Shown here: positions 1 through 9,443 of the stretch, in pieces
How the letters are laid out: every line of letters begins with the position of its first letter
How positions within the stretch are numbered: the first letter of the stretch is position 1
The notes under the pieces: model-generated
What the model was told of the DNA's origin: nothing
Databases searched by the model: none
The model's input: only the letters and a program-made list of their open reading frames with translations
Assembly (NCBI GenBank): GCA_016745015.1
Contig: JADGDH010000013.1
Location: forward strand, 1 to 33,930
Direction: 5' to 3'
DNA: 33,930 nt
Origin: Colwellia sp.
GTDB lineage: Bacteria; Pseudomonadota; Gammaproteobacteria; Enterobacterales; Alteromonadaceae
Translations under genes and position numbers: made by a program

Positions 1-9
1 CAGTTAGTG

Positions 10-282
10 TTATTTGCTTGGGGGTACATAGCCTTCAATATCAGGTTCTATACCCTCAAATAAATAATCAACCATCGCTTTTTCTAAGAAAGTACGATCA
101 TCAACATTCATCATGTTCATTTTCTTTTCATTAATTAACATTGTTTGTTTTTTTTGCCAGTTTCCCCAAGCTTCTTTGCCTATATTGTCAAATATACGCT
201 TACCAACTTCACCTGGGTATAGTTGAAAAGCTAACCCTTCACCTTCTTTTTTAAGATTTTGGCAAAACACTGTACGGCTCAT
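10..282 (-). CDS. yggX: YggX family Fe(II)-trafficking / oxidative damage protection protein
   Basis: Complete 90-residue protein of the YggX family, small cytosolic proteins linked to iron handling and protection of Fe-S clusters from oxidative damage. The N-terminus MSRTVFCQ carries the conserved Cys7, and the core [20 protein letters not shown] and the [11 protein letters not shown] segment are the family hallmarks; the length equals the usual about 90 residues. It lies about 50 bases downstream of mutY on the same strand, the same mutY-yggX order as in Escherichia coli, and is probably co-transcribed with it. This pairing makes sense because MutY has a [4Fe-4S] cluster. Confidence 0.96.
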   Translation of the reverse strand: MSRTVFCQNLKKEGEGLAFQLYPGEVGKRIFDNIGKEAWGNWQKKQTMLINEKKMNMMNVDDRTFLEKAMVDYLFEGIEPDIEGYVPPSK

Positions 283-332
283 AATTCTCTCTATTAATAT
301 TAAATAATCGTTTCTTTAATTTATTGCTGGCG

Positions 333-1496
333 TTAATTGGTTTGTAATAAGCCAATAAGTTTTTTTGTTGATGCTGCTAAACCTACGTTAGCCTCACTGT
401 GTAAATCATACCATTTTTGTTTTCTTGGTTCGCTAATTTCTTGATTTTTAATTTGTGGTAATTCACTTACGCTAATTCGGGTGCAATCAATTATTATAGG
501 TGTAATATCAAGATGAAAGTGGCTAAAAGTATGTCTAAATGTGGTTAGTTCTTGTTGTGAACCATGTTTTGCTGTGGCTATTAAGCCTAGCGATTGCAAT
601 AAGTTGGTAATTTCACTTTTATTAGTTACTTCATAAAAACACCATAAACCTCCCCAAATACCAGTAGGAGGGCGCTTTTCCATTAGAACGCTGTCACTCG
701 TTACTGTTGTAATTCTAGGGATCACCATAATAGTGCTTTTTTCTGGAATTTTTTTCTTTGGCTTCTTTTGAGGGAAGTCAGCTTGCAGAGAACTAGCCAT
801 TGCTAAGCAACTTGTTTTTATAGGGCATATTTCACAACTAGGCTTACTGCGAGTGCAAACCGTGGCACCTAGATCCATCATAGCTTGAGTATAAAAACCT
901 GTATCAATAGCGGGAGTTAGTGTTTCGCTTAACTGCCACAATGCTTTGTCGAATTTGGCTAAGCCATTATACCCTTCTACTAAGTAGTTTCGTGCTAATA
1001 CGCGCTTTACGTTACCGTCTAAAATAGGGTGGTGTTGATTTAACGATAAACTTAATATGGCTCCTGCGGTTGAGCGCCCTATGCCAGGTAAAGCAATAAC
1101 TTGCTCTATCTTTTCTGGAAAAGTACCATCATACTCACTGTTTATTAGTTGTGCTGCTTTATGCAAGTTGCGGGCTCTTGCGTAATAACCTAACCCTGTC
1201 CAGTGATGCAGTACATTGTCTTCATCGGCATGAGCTAAACTTTTTATGGTTGGAAAGCTTTCCATAAATCGTTGATAGTAGGGGATTACTGTTGCTACTT
1301 GAGTTTGTTGTAGCATTATTTCAGAAACCCAAACACTATAAGGTGTTTTGTTTTGCTGCCAAGGTAAGTGTTTTCTCCCTTGATGATGATACCAAGTAAC
1401 TACTTTAGCCGAGAATTGTTTAGCTGACCCTGTGGATATTTTTATTTTTTGTAATGAGTCAGGCTTAATTGGTGTATTAATAATTGTAAGCTTCAT
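333..1496 (-). CDS. mutY: A/G-specific adenine DNA glycosylase MutY
   Basis: Base-excision repair glycosylase that removes adenine mispaired with 8-oxoguanine. The 387 residues show [10 protein letters not shown] (catalytic Glu59, equivalent to Glu37 of E. coli), the helix-hairpin-helix [11 protein letters not shown] (136-145), catalytic Asp160 in LDGNVKRVL, and a [4Fe-4S] loop with Cys214, Cys221, Cys224 and Cys230 (C-x6-C-x2-C-x5-C). The C-terminal third (about 250-385) is the NUDIX-like 8-oxoG recognition domain. Compared with E. coli MutY the N-terminus is about 22 residues longer and no clear Shine-Dalgarno precedes this ATG, so the true start could lie slightly inside. It is the first gene of a mutY-yggX pair and is divergent from the rquA-like gene. 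Confidence 0.97.
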   Translation of the reverse strand: MKLTIINTPIKPDSLQKIKISTGSAKQFSAKVVTWYHHQGRKHLPWQQNKTPYSVWVSEIMLQQTQVATVIPYYQRFMESFPTIKSLAHADEDNVLHHWTGLGYYARARNLHKAAQLINSEYDGTFPEKIEQVIALPGIGRSTAGAILSLSLNQHHPILDGNVKRVLARNYLVEGYNGLAKFDKALWQLSETLTPAIDTGFYTQAMMDLGATVCTRSKPSCEICPIKTSCLAMASSLQADFPQKKPKKKIPEKSTIMVIPRITTVTSDSVLMEKRPPTGIWGGLWCFYEVTNKSEITNLLQSLGLIATAKHGSQQELTTFRHTFSHFHLDITPIIIDCTRISVSELPQIKNQEISEPRKQKWYDLHSEANVGLAASTKKLIGLLQTN

Positions 1497-1615
1497 TTTT
1501 TCATTTGAAATAATGTGAGGCAGTGTAACTAATTATATTCGTTGACTCAAAAAATGTTTCGCTCTCATGAATAAATCGTTATATTAAAGCCCACTAAACC
1601 TTTTCTTATAGCATC

Positions 1616-2392
1616 ATGATTACAAATACTCTTCCTCATAACGTTTCAAAAAGTATAAGTAAAAAACAGTTCAGTAAATACGCTTTACCTGAATATTTAG
1701 CTAAGCATTATTGGTGGGCTTATTTGTCGCCAACGGGGGTTAAATTTTTTGACCGTCCTTTTATGGTTAATCGTATTTTATGGGGGCAATATCATAAAAT
1801 TGCGCAAGATGCGGTTAATTTATTTTCGTCTGAAAATGAGTTAGTTAATACTAAACAGAAGGTGGCAGGAGTTTCATGCGCCTATGGTGAGTTTTTTCCA
1901 AAGCTGGCATTGAATAACAATGTTGAGCAGCTATTTTTATTTGATATTGCACCTATTCAGTTAAGTCAAATGCAGAAGAAAATACCTGCACAGGTGCTAA
2001 CTAGCAAGTGTAAGTTGTTCTTGTCTAATGCAGAGCAAATTTCTCTTGCTAACCAGAGTGTCGATAGTTCTATTTTATTTTTTCTACTGCATGAACTCCC
2101 TGTGCAAGCTCGTGCAAATGTACTCGCAGAAACAATACGTATTACAAAATCAGGTGGTCGCATAATTATTGCTGATTATGCTGCTAATAGAGATAAACAC
2201 TTTTTTAATCGATTTAAAATATTTAATTCAGTGTTTGAAAAGTTAGAGCCTTTTTTAGCTAACTTTTGGCATTGCGATTTGAATGCTGAATTATTAGAGC
2301 AAGCTAAGTGCCAAGGAAGAAAAATTACAATGATTAGTGAACGTTATTATTTTTCTCGCTTTTATCGTTTACTTGAATTTAAAGTTGAATAA
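1616..2392 (+). CDS. rquA: Rhodoquinone biosynthesis methyltransferase-like protein RquA
   Basis: A 258-residue class I SAM-fold protein that matches what I know of RquA, the enzyme that converts ubiquinone to rhodoquinone by placing an amino group on the ring using SAM. The hallmark N-terminal stretch is present (YLAKHYWWAYLSP at 27-39, FFDRP 44-48, ILWGQY 54-59). The usual Gly-rich SAM motif I is replaced by VSCAYGEF (86-93), as I recall for RquA, followed by acidic Asp110, FFLLHELP (155-162) and SGGRIIIADYA (179-189). Rhodoquinone serves fumarate reduction at low oxygen, so the gene suggests a facultatively anaerobic lifestyle. It sits alone between mutY and yggL. A generic UbiE-like methyltransferase is the alternative, but the WWAYL block argues against it. 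Confidence 0.82.
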   Translation: MITNTLPHNVSKSISKKQFSKYALPEYLAKHYWWAYLSPTGVKFFDRPFMVNRILWGQYHKIAQDAVNLFSSENELVNTKQKVAGVSCAYGEFFPKLALNNNVEQLFLFDIAPIQLSQMQKKIPAQVLTSKCKLFLSNAEQISLANQSVDSSILFFLLHELPVQARANVLAETIRITKSGGRIIIADYAANRDKHFFNRFKIFNSVFEKLEPFLANFWHCDLNAELLEQAKCQGRKITMISERYYFSRFYRLLEFKVE

Positions 2393-2421
2393 ATTTGTTT
2401 TATTGCGTGAGGCTAACTCTG

Positions 2422-2427
2422 TATAAT
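2422..2427 (+). promoter_or_regulatory. Putative -10 element of the yggL-trmB promoter
   Basis: A perfect TATAAT lies 44 bases upstream of the yggL start in the short gap after rquA. At 17 bases upstream there is only a weak -35 (TTTATT, 2399-2404). The call rests mainly on the -10 and its position. Confidence 0.35.
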
Positions 2428-2470
2428 AGCGGCAATTATTTTTAGTGACTATATATTATGAGGCTATGCC

Positions 2471-2812
2471 ATGAAAGTTGATGCAAAAAACCGAAGCCAA
2501 CGACTACGTAAAAAATTGAGAGTTGATGAGTTTAAAGAATTAGGTTTTGATGTCGCTTGGCAGTTAAGTGAAGACATAACTAGCGACGAACTTGATGCGT
2601 TTATTGATAAGTTTTTTAATGAAGCTATTCAGCCTAATGGTTTAGGTTTTGGTGGCGAAGGTGACACTTTGTGGCACGGTTTAATTTGCACTCAAAAACT
2701 AGGCTCATGTACCGATGAAAATAGAGCAGCTGTTGAAAAGTGGTTAACTGGCAATGGTGCTAAGTCTGTAGCGGTAAGCGAGCTTTATGATGTTTGGTGG
2801 GCAAATGACTAA
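2471..2812 (+). CDS. yggL: YggL family 50S ribosome-associated protein
   Basis: Complete 113-residue YggL (DUF469) protein. The family is small and cytosolic, and E. coli YggL has been reported to bind the 50S ribosomal subunit. Family features are a basic N-terminus ([20 protein letters not shown]), the central FIDEAI-like block ([19 protein letters not shown]) and the C-terminal VSELYDVWW. The stop codon overlaps the trmB start, so the two genes are translationally coupled. The yggL-trmB neighbourhood next to mutY is conserved in gammaproteobacteria, though here rquA lies between them. Confidence 0.95.
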   Translation: MKVDAKNRSQRLRKKLRVDEFKELGFDVAWQLSEDITSDELDAFIDKFFNEAIQPNGLGFGGEGDTLWHGLICTQKLGSCTDENRAAVEKWLTGNGAKSVAVSELYDVWWAND

Positions 2813-3539
2813 AAAAGAAATTCAAAAAACACACAAAACCATTGAGCAAGCTGAGCAAGAAGGTAAGTATATTCGTAAAGTGCGTAGCTTTGTTAAACGT
2901 GAAGGTCGTTTAACCAAAGGACAAGAGCGTGCTTTAAATGATCATTGGCAAACAATGGGGTTAAATCATAGTGATGGTTTAATTGATATAAAAGCACTCT
3001 TTGGTAATGACCATCCTACGGTTTTAGAAATTGGTTTTGGTATGGGCAAGTCATTAGTTGAAATGGCTAAAGCTGCTCCTGAATTAAATTTTATAGGCAT
3101 TGAAGTGCATAAGCCTGGCGTTGGCGCTTGTATTTCTTTAGCGTCAGAGCAAGGTGTAGAAAATTTAAAATTGTTTGAGCATGATGCTATTGAAATATTA
3201 GCTGATTGTATTAGTGATAATAGTTTAACAACCGTGCAATTATTCTTTCCAGATCCTTGGCATAAAAAAAAGCATCATAAACGTCGAATAGTTTCTGCTG
3301 AATTTGTAGAAACTATTCGTCAAAAACTTAAAGTTGGCGGTGTTTTTCATATGGCGACTGATTGGGAAAACTATGCTGAATGCATGTTGGAAGATATGCA
3401 AAACGCTCAAGGGTATGCAAATCTTTCAGAAAATAATAATTATGTACCGCGCCCAGACTCAAGACCTTTAACAAAGTTTGAGAGCCGAGGACACCGCTTA
3501 GGTCACGGTGTTTGGGATCTACAATTTTCTAAACAGTAG
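2805..3539 (+). CDS. trmB: tRNA (guanine-N7-)-methyltransferase TrmB
   Basis: Methylates G46 of the tRNA variable loop to m7G using SAM. The 244-residue protein has the SAM site [12 protein letters not shown], the acidic partner in [12 protein letters not shown], the family signature [15 protein letters not shown], and [11 protein letters not shown] near the C-terminus. I chose ATG 2805 because it follows a GGTGGG ribosome-binding-like sequence and overlaps the yggL stop; an in-frame ATG at 2787 would add six residues inside yggL. A hydrophilic N-terminal tail of about 50 residues precedes the fold, as in other gammaproteobacterial TrmB proteins. Confidence 0.96.
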   Translation: MTKKEIQKTHKTIEQAEQEGKYIRKVRSFVKREGRLTKGQERALNDHWQTMGLNHSDGLIDIKALFGNDHPTVLEIGFGMGKSLVEMAKAAPELNFIGIEVHKPGVGACISLASEQGVENLKLFEHDAIEILADCISDNSLTTVQLFFPDPWHKKKHHKRRIVSAEFVETIRQKLKVGGVFHMATDWENYAECMLEDMQNAQGYANLSENNNYVPRPDSRPLTKFESRGHRLGHGVWDLQFSKQ

Positions 3540-3574
3540 TATATTGGTCAATCTTTATGTTGACTTGCATTATA

Positions 3575-3949
3575 TTACTTAATTGTAGGTGAATTTGTAG
3601 GTAAATACTTATTCTCAACAAAAAACAAATGTTGAGCATTGCGTAAGTTACCTGAGTCTTTAAGCCATTGCTCTGTAATTATTTCTCTTTGTAAAGCCGC
3701 ATACAATATGCGGCTTTTATATTGGCACCAGTAATATATTGTAGCTGCTTGGTGGCAATCGTTATTTGGAAACGTCTCGCTACGGTTGGCGCGTAATTCT
3801 TCAATAATATCAGTAATAACTTTCTCTTTTAGTTCTTCTTCAATTTTTTGTTTAAAGCGAGTGAAACGCTTAGCTTTAATTAATTGCCAAATTAGCCATG
3901 CTAATGAAGCGAGTGCAAGTACTGCGATAATTTGCATTTGTTTTCTCAT
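3575..3949 (-). CDS. DUF2489 domain-containing small membrane-anchored protein
   Basis: A protein of about 124 residues starting at the ATG for MRKQMQIIAV; an upstream TTG at 3976 would add nine residues. One N-terminal membrane segment (roughly residues 6-23, IIAVLALASLAWLIWQL) is followed by basic KAKRFTRFKQK and a soluble helical domain resembling DUF2489, which is common in Vibrio, Shewanella and Colwellia relatives. The function is unknown. It is convergent with trmB and divergent from the protease gene, and seems monocistronic. The family assignment comes from recall of the sequence pattern, so it is less certain than the ORF itself. Confidence 0.75.
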   Translation of the reverse strand: MRKQMQIIAVLALASLAWLIWQLIKAKRFTRFKQKIEEELKEKVITDIIEELRANRSETFPNNDCHQAATIYYWCQYKSRILYAALQREIITEQWLKDSGNLRNAQHLFFVENKYLPTNSPTIK

Positions 3950-4058
3950 ATAACAATTATGGAAAGATGATAACAATTTTCCATAATAAAATATCTGATT
4001 ATTTTGCTGACATTAGGTAGACTAGCCACCAATTTTAAATAAGGATTTTTTACGCTTT

Positions 4059-5105
4059 ATGTCTATCACTAAAATACTTTTACTTATTAGCTTAATTTTT
4101 ATTACTGCTTGTGCAAGTGCTGAAAACACTATTCAAAAATTATATAAATCAGTTAACCCTGCGGTTGTTGAGTTACATGTTAAAGCGTTAGCAGATCCAA
4201 AACCTGGGCAAGCTATATATAAAGCAAGTGTAGCTGGGTCTTTAGGTTCAGGCGCGCTCATTAATAAAAAAGGAAGAATCTTAACTGCAGCACATGTTGT
4301 AGATAAAGCCACAGAAATTGAAATTATTTATACCGACGGTACTAAAACTACGGGGCATGTGGTTTGGGTTGAATCAATGATTGACCTTGCTATGATTCAA
4401 GCTGTTGATGTGCCTGAAAATATTGAGCCATTGAAACTAGCAAAAGCGAGAGATTATCAAATAGGCGAAAAAGTGATCGTTATAGGTGCTCCTTATGGTG
4501 TAAGCCATAGTTTGTCTGTTGGTTATTTAAGTGGTATTCGTGATGGTAAGCAAATTCCAGCAACGGATATAACCCCTCGTTTATTGCAAACAGATGCATC
4601 GATTAATGTTGGTAACTCAGGCGGGCCAATGTTCAATAATAAAGGCGAAATTATTGGTATTGTTAGCCATATTTTGTCAAAAAGTGGTGGTAGTAATGGC
4701 TTAGGTTTTGTTGTTTCTATTGATACTATTCATGACATTATGAGTAGTGACCCAGGAACTTTTTCTGGTTTTATTCCTTTTTTGTTAAATGAACAACAGT
4801 CTTTTGCCTTAAATAATGCCGCAGGTCATGGCATGTTAATGCAGCATATAGTGCCACGAACTTTGGCTGACAAGCTTGGCTTTAAAGGCGGCAATATTAA
4901 TGTAACTATTGGTCATACTTCTTTATTGCTTGGTGGAGATATCTTGTTGGCAATTGATGGTCATAAAATTACAAGTATTGAATCAGCCATTAAAATTAAA
5001 CAACGTATGGCTGATGTGAAAAAAGGTGATGAAATATCTTTTACCTTTTTAAGAGCAGGTGAATTAAAAACCATTTATTGGCAAGTAGAAAACGAGCAGT
5101 ATTAA
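4059..5105 (+). CDS. Lipid-anchored S1C trypsin-like serine protease with PDZ domain (DegS/DegP-like)
   Basis: A 348-residue periplasmic protease. The N-terminus is a lipoprotein signal with lipobox ITAC and lipidated Cys18; Ala at +2 suggests sorting to the outer membrane. The HtrA-type catalytic triad is His79 (TAAHVVD), Asp109 (MIDLAMI) and Ser187 (NVGNSGGPMF). A C-terminal PDZ-like domain (about 255-345) includes LLGGDILLAIDGHKI. There is a single PDZ, as in DegS, but with a lipid anchor instead of a membrane helix. No rse genes lie nearby, so a sigma-E role cannot be claimed; a general envelope quality-control or regulatory protease is as likely. Confidence 0.9.
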   Translation: MSITKILLLISLIFITACASAENTIQKLYKSVNPAVVELHVKALADPKPGQAIYKASVAGSLGSGALINKKGRILTAAHVVDKATEIEIIYTDGTKTTGHVVWVESMIDLAMIQAVDVPENIEPLKLAKARDYQIGEKVIVIGAPYGVSHSLSVGYLSGIRDGKQIPATDITPRLLQTDASINVGNSGGPMFNNKGEIIGIVSHILSKSGGSNGLGFVVSIDTIHDIMSSDPGTFSGFIPFLLNEQQSFALNNAAGHGMLMQHIVPRTLADKLGFKGGNINVTIGHTSLLLGGDILLAIDGHKITSIESAIKIKQRMADVKKGDEISFTFLRAGELKTIYWQVENEQY

Positions 5106-5204
5106 GGGGAAGGGATTTTTCTTAATGGTTATAATGCGCAAAACTATTTAGATGAAAAAATACGTTTAGCAGTTGCCAAGCGTATGTTGAAAATTACAAA
5201 ATAA
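5106..5204 (+). other. 32-codon coding-like tail in frame after the protease stop
   Basis: After the protease TAA, the same frame stays open for 32 codons to a TAA at 5202-5204. The latter part reads as plausible protein (NAQNYLDEKIRLAVAKRMLK), with good amphipathic composition. It has no start codon of its own. It may be a remnant of a deleted gene or a fused tail. I do not recognise the family. Confidence 0.3.
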
Positions 5205-5238
5205 ATTTCACGTTGCAGAACAGTAAGTTTTTAAAGAA

Positions 5239-5276
5239 CTATACCCATCTCTAAGTCGGATGGGTATAGCTTTTTT
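5239..5276 (+). terminator. Rho-independent terminator after the protease gene
   Basis: A perfect 11-bp stem (CTATACCCATC, 5239-5249, with GATGGGTATAG, 5259-5269) has a 9-base loop and is followed by C and six T. It ends the protease transcript and lies between two convergent genes. Confidence 0.88.
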
Positions 5277-5280
5277 GTTG

Positions 5281-5859
5281 TTATTTTTGAACTTTTTCAG
5301 GTGTTTTTTCAGGAGGAAAGTTTACTAATAAATTATTAACCGTTGTATAAACTGCCTGATTTGTTTGCTCCATTGATAAATCAGCCTTTGCTTCATAACT
5401 ATCACTACCATGCCAAATTGCTTGGTTTACATCACTCATGTCTATTATTATTTTAGTAATAATGTCAGCTTTACTATTGATTGGCACACTTGTATTAACC
5501 CCAATGCTTGATCTGGAATTACCGCCCATTGTTGCTGTACCTAAACCAATACTAAATGATGAATTGTTTTGTTTTTCTCGTTCACTAAAACTAACTTGAA
5601 TGGTTATATCTGCGCTATTTTTGTCAGTATACTCATGCTTAGTTAAACCTTTTTCTGCTAGGGTAGTGTCAATCGCTGTTTGAATGCGATTAATCATAAT
5701 AGGGTTTGCATCAACAGAGGTATTAGCATTAGGGCTAAATTGATAACTAGTGAATAATTGAAAATTTGTATTAGGATTAAAATCAACATTAATGGTTGGC
5801 TTACTACTGCAAGCTGCTAATAAAGTGAATAAAAAAGAAATAATAAGAAATTGTTTCAT
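5281..5859 (-). CDS. DUF4136 family lipoprotein
   Basis: A 192-residue predicted lipoprotein. The signal peptide ends in lipobox LAAC with lipidated Cys17, followed by SSKPTINVDFNPNTNF, the typical start of DUF4136 proteins (a short strand after the lipobox, then YQFSP). The C-terminal half has the family pattern of a structural core ending in a helix with the NLLVNFPPE motif. The function is unknown; envelope location is inferred from the lipobox. It is convergent with the protease, with the terminator between them, and appears monocistronic. Confidence 0.85.
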   Translation of the reverse strand: MKQFLIISFLFTLLAACSSKPTINVDFNPNTNFQLFTSYQFSPNANTSVDANPIMINRIQTAIDTTLAEKGLTKHEYTDKNSADITIQVSFSEREKQNNSSFSIGLGTATMGGNSRSSIGVNTSVPINSKADIITKIIIDMSDVNQAIWHGSDSYEAKADLSMEQTNQAVYTTVNNLLVNFPPEKTPEKVQK

Positions 5860-6054
5860 AAATAAGTACCCATAAGTTTACTGTGAAATTAAGTCATCAT
5901 ACCAATCTTCAGACATATAAACATCACTTTGTTAAATAACTTGTTTCATTGTTAATGTTATGTTAATTGCGACTGTTTGAGTTGACTTTTATCACCAACA
6001 CGCCTTAAATGGTTATTTACGGGTGATCATGAATTATGTCTATAAGCAGAATTA

Positions 6055-7602
6055 ATGAATAGAGTAACTGAAATTAATGACAAACTTACCAAGCGGTTGC
6101 TGCTTTATATTTTATTATGGAGTACTTTTGTTTCTGTGTGCTCAACACTTGTTCAGCTTTATTCTTCTTTCCAAGAAGATTTATTATTATTAGAGCAACG
6201 CTTTGATAATATAGAAAAAAGTTATATTCCTTCTATTGCTAGTAGTTTATGGGATTTTAATAAGCCGTTAGTTGCTCAACAAATTCAAGGTATTGTTGAC
6301 TTACCTGATATAGGTTTTGTTAAAGTAGAAAATGATTTTGACTATCAGCAGCAATTTGGTAATGCAGAAATTATTGCTAAAAAGTTTGTTGAATTTCCCA
6401 TTGATTTTGATGGTAAACATGTAGGTCAACTACATGTTTATGCAGACCATCAAGATATTTATCAGCGATTGTGGCAGCATGCTGGGTTTATATTTACTAC
6501 TGAATTTATAAAAATATTTATAATCGCTTTTTTTATTATTCTTATTGTAGATAAAATGGTTATTCGACATTTATTTCAAATTACTCATTATGCTCAGCAA
6601 TTAGCTAGTCATAATTTAGATGAAGAGTTAACGCTTTTTAACCGTCCAGCAAAAGAGGATGAATTAGATTATCTTGTTAACGCAATTAATAGTATGCGTA
6701 TTAAACTTCAAGATGAAATTTTTAAACTAGAAGATGCGGAAAATGCTTTGCTTGCGTTAAATGGCGAATTAGAAGTAAAAGTTCATGATAGAACGGCAAA
6801 ATTAGAAGAAAGCAATAAACAATTACAAAGTTCATTTGATAATTTAACACTAGCGCAAGATCAACTAGTGCAGTCTGAAAAAATGGCTTCGCTCGGGCAG
6901 TTAGTTGCTGGGGTTGCTCATGAAGTAAATACACCATTAGGTATCTGTGTTACTTCTATTACTGCGTTAAAAGATAAAGTTGAGGATTTACAAAAAGCGG
7001 TAGACTCGCAAGAATTAACAAAATCTTTTCTTACTGATACACTAAACTTGTTAATTGAATATGAACAAATAATTGAACGCAGTTTAAATAAGTCTGTAAA
7101 GTTAATTCGTAGCTTTAAATCTGTTGCTGTAGAACAGCACACAGATCCCGAAGTAAATATCAACTTGTATCAACATGTTCATGATGTAGTTAATACTGTT
7201 AAAACACTATTTAAACAAAAGAAATATCATATTAATATTGATGTAGATAAAGAATTATCATTAATAACTTACCCTAGCGCATGGAACCAAATTCTAACCA
7301 ACTTTTTAATGAATTCTCATATTCATGGTTTTGAAAGTCGCCTTGAAGGTGAAATATCAATAACATTTACTAAAAGTAAGGGGCATTTAACTTTAATTTA
7401 TACTGATAATGGTAAAGGTATAGCAGAGGATATTAAAAAGCGTATATTCGACCCCTTTGTTACCACTAAACGTGGGCAAGGTGGCTCAGGTTTAGGCTTG
7501 AATATTGTTTTTAATTTAGTGAATGCTAAATTAGGAGGCACTATTAAATCACTAGAGTCTGAGCAGGGTGTTTGCTTTAAAGTGAAAGTGCCAATTAAGT
7601 AG
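6055..7602 (+). CDS. Orphan membrane sensor histidine kinase
   Basis: A 515-residue two-component sensor kinase. The order is: TM1 about 14-36; a periplasmic sensor about 38-148 with SSLWDFNKPLVAQQIQGI, a pattern seen in many proteobacterial sensor kinases; TM2 about 150-167; HAMP-like linker about 168-222; coiled coil about 222-275; a phosphoacceptor region with VAGVAHEVNTPLG (His289); and a HATPase_c domain with N-box NFLMNSHIHG (417-425), DNGKGI (451-456), FDPFVTTK and GGSGLGL (476-482). There is no receiver domain and no response regulator gene next to it, so it must signal to a partner encoded elsewhere. The ligand is not predictable from sequence. Confidence 0.92.
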   Translation: MNRVTEINDKLTKRLLLYILLWSTFVSVCSTLVQLYSSFQEDLLLLEQRFDNIEKSYIPSIASSLWDFNKPLVAQQIQGIVDLPDIGFVKVENDFDYQQQFGNAEIIAKKFVEFPIDFDGKHVGQLHVYADHQDIYQRLWQHAGFIFTTEFIKIFIIAFFIILIVDKMVIRHLFQITHYAQQLASHNLDEELTLFNRPAKEDELDYLVNAINSMRIKLQDEIFKLEDAENALLALNGELEVKVHDRTAKLEESNKQLQSSFDNLTLAQDQLVQSEKMASLGQLVAGVAHEVNTPLGICVTSITALKDKVEDLQKAVDSQELTKSFLTDTLNLLIEYEQIIERSLNKSVKLIRSFKSVAVEQHTDPEVNINLYQHVHDVVNTVKTLFKQKKYHINIDVDKELSLITYPSAWNQILTNFLMNSHIHGFESRLEGEISITFTKSKGHLTLIYTDNGKGIAEDIKKRIFDPFVTTKRGQGGSGLGLNIVFNLVNAKLGGTIKSLESEQGVCFKVKVPIK

Positions 7603-7700
7603 ACTAAAGAAAAAATTTATAGGTTAATGACTAATACCATTAATCCTATAAGTCCTCTGTATAATACCACCGTGAAACCAAGCAAAAAAATAAGCAAATA

Positions 7701-7729
7701 TTGACTTTTACCCGTTAAATCTATAGTAT
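7701..7729 (+). promoter_or_regulatory. Putative sigma-70 promoter of the SulP transporter gene
   Basis: TTGACT (7701-7706), a 17-base spacer and TAGTAT (7724-7729) form a reasonable sigma-70 promoter. It would give a 5' leader of about 110 bases before the transporter start. The leader holds an inverted repeat, AAATCTAA (7741-7748) with TTAGATTT (7777-7784). Confidence 0.45.
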
Positions 7730-7848
7730 TCCGCGCGTTAAAATCTAAGCGAAAACCCTATTATCACCTAGTCTTATTAGATTTAGGTAGTTATTAACTT
7801 CCAGAATGTGCCTTTTATCGAGCATTCAATAAAACCAATGAGATTATA

Positions 7849-9405
7849 ATGTTTGAATTACACGCCAGTAAAGTGTCGAATCTGAAAAATGATGTATTAT
7901 CAGGCTTAACCGTGGCTTTGGCTTTAGTACCAGAGGCCGTTGCTTTTGCTTTTGTTGCTGGCGTTGAACCATTAGTAGGTTTATATGCGGCCTTTATGGT
8001 GGGTTTAATTACTGCTATTTTTGGTGGTCGCCCCGGTATGATTTCTGGAGCAACAGGCGCTATGGCTGTAGTTATGGTTAGCTTAGTTGCTATTCATGGT
8101 GTTGAATACCTTTTTGCTACGGTAGTTCTCACCGGCTTGCTGCAAATATTAGCAGGGGTATTTAAGCTGGGTAAATTTATTCGCTTAGTTCCTCATCCCG
8201 TTATGCTTGGTTTTGTTAATGGCTTAGCGATTGTTATCTTTTTAGCTCAACTTGGCCAATTTAAAGTAGTAAATAGTGCTGGGGAGTTAGAGTGGTTACA
8301 AGCTTCCCCAATGATGGTTATGGCTGGGTTAATACTATTAACGATGGCGATCATTCATTTTTTACCTAAACTAACCAATGCAGTACCTTCTTCACTTGTT
8401 GCCATTGTTGTGGTAACAGTGTTAGTGCAAAGCTTAGGGCTTGATACTCGTACTGTTGTTGATTTTCTTCGTGATATGACTAATGATCCAGCAGCATCTA
8501 TTGCTGGTGGTTTACCACAGTTTTCTATTCCTAATGTTCCTTTTGACTTTGAAACATTAAAAGTTATTTTTCCCTTTGCAATAGTGCTTGCTGCTATTGG
8601 CTTAATTGAATCATTATTAACTTTAACGTTAATTGATGAATTAACGGGTACTCGTGGTCGAGGCAATAAAGAGTGTATTGCTCAGGGCGCGGCTAATACT
8701 GTAACTGGCTTTTTTGGTGGTATGGGGGGGTGTGCCATGATTGGTCAATCAATGATTAATGTCAACTCTGGTGGTAGAGGGCGAGCTTCAGGTATCACAG
8801 CAGCATTAGCGTTATTAGCTTTTATTTTATTTGCCTCTGGTTTAATTGAAATGATCCCGTTAGCTGCACTTGTTGGTGTTATGTTTATCGTTGTTATTGG
8901 TACGTTTGAATGGTCAAGTTTTCGTATATTGAGTAAGGTTCCTAAAGCAGATGCTTTTGTGATTATTCTTGTTTCAGGGGTTACAGTTGCAACTGATTTA
9001 GCGATAGCAGTAGTTGTAGGTGTTATTGTTTCAGCGTTAGTATTTGCTTGGGAACATGCAAAACATATTATTGTTCGCCGTAGTACTGATGAAAAAGGCT
9101 CAACAGTTTATGAAGTAACTGGCCCTATATTCTTTGGTTCTGTTTCTACTTTTCTAGAGCAATTTGATGTTGATAAAGATAGTGATGATGTCATCATTGA
9201 ATTTAAACGTTCTCGTGTAGCCGATCATTCTGCCATAGGCGCAATTGATACGTTAGCTGAACGTTATTTAGCTAAAGGTAAAACGCTGCATTTAAAACAC
9301 TTAAGTAGAGAATGCCAATTATTGTTAGAGAAAGCAGGTGATTTAGTTGAAGTAAACGTTATTGAAGATCCTGATTATCATATTGCAACAGATAAACTTG
9401 CGTAA
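7849..9405 (+). CDS. SulP/SLC26 family inorganic anion transporter
   Basis: A 518-residue inner-membrane transporter of the SulP family, which carries sulfate, bicarbonate or related anions. The N-terminal half has many hydrophobic helices and the family signature around [20 protein letters not shown]; later [20 protein letters not shown] and [13 protein letters not shown] match the transport core. A cytoplasmic STAS domain occupies about residues 410-500 ([36 protein letters not shown]). The substrate cannot be set from sequence; BicA-like sodium-bicarbonate uptake and sulfate uptake are both possible. There is no partner gene, and the unit is closed by a strong terminator. Confidence 0.93.
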   Translation: MFELHASKVSNLKNDVLSGLTVALALVPEAVAFAFVAGVEPLVGLYAAFMVGLITAIFGGRPGMISGATGAMAVVMVSLVAIHGVEYLFATVVLTGLLQILAGVFKLGKFIRLVPHPVMLGFVNGLAIVIFLAQLGQFKVVNSAGELEWLQASPMMVMAGLILLTMAIIHFLPKLTNAVPSSLVAIVVVTVLVQSLGLDTRTVVDFLRDMTNDPAASIAGGLPQFSIPNVPFDFETLKVIFPFAIVLAAIGLIESLLTLTLIDELTGTRGRGNKECIAQGAANTVTGFFGGMGGCAMIGQSMINVNSGGRGRASGITAALALLAFILFASGLIEMIPLAALVGVMFIVVIGTFEWSSFRILSKVPKADAFVIILVSGVTVATDLAIAVVVGVIVSALVFAWEHAKHIIVRRSTDEKGSTVYEVTGPIFFGSVSTFLEQFDVDKDSDDVIIEFKRSRVADHSAIGAIDTLAERYLAKGKTLHLKHLSRECQLLLEKAGDLVEVNVIEDPDYHIATDKLA

Positions 9406-9443
9406 AATATCCTGCATCTTGAGGTAGCTTGGGTATAAATGCT

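Noticed and set aside
8724-8730. Run of seven G in the SulP gene, possible slippage site (a second is at 12504-12510 in nasA)
   Set aside because: Both reading frames continue normally and both runs encode conserved Gly-Gly; there is no sign of phase variation.
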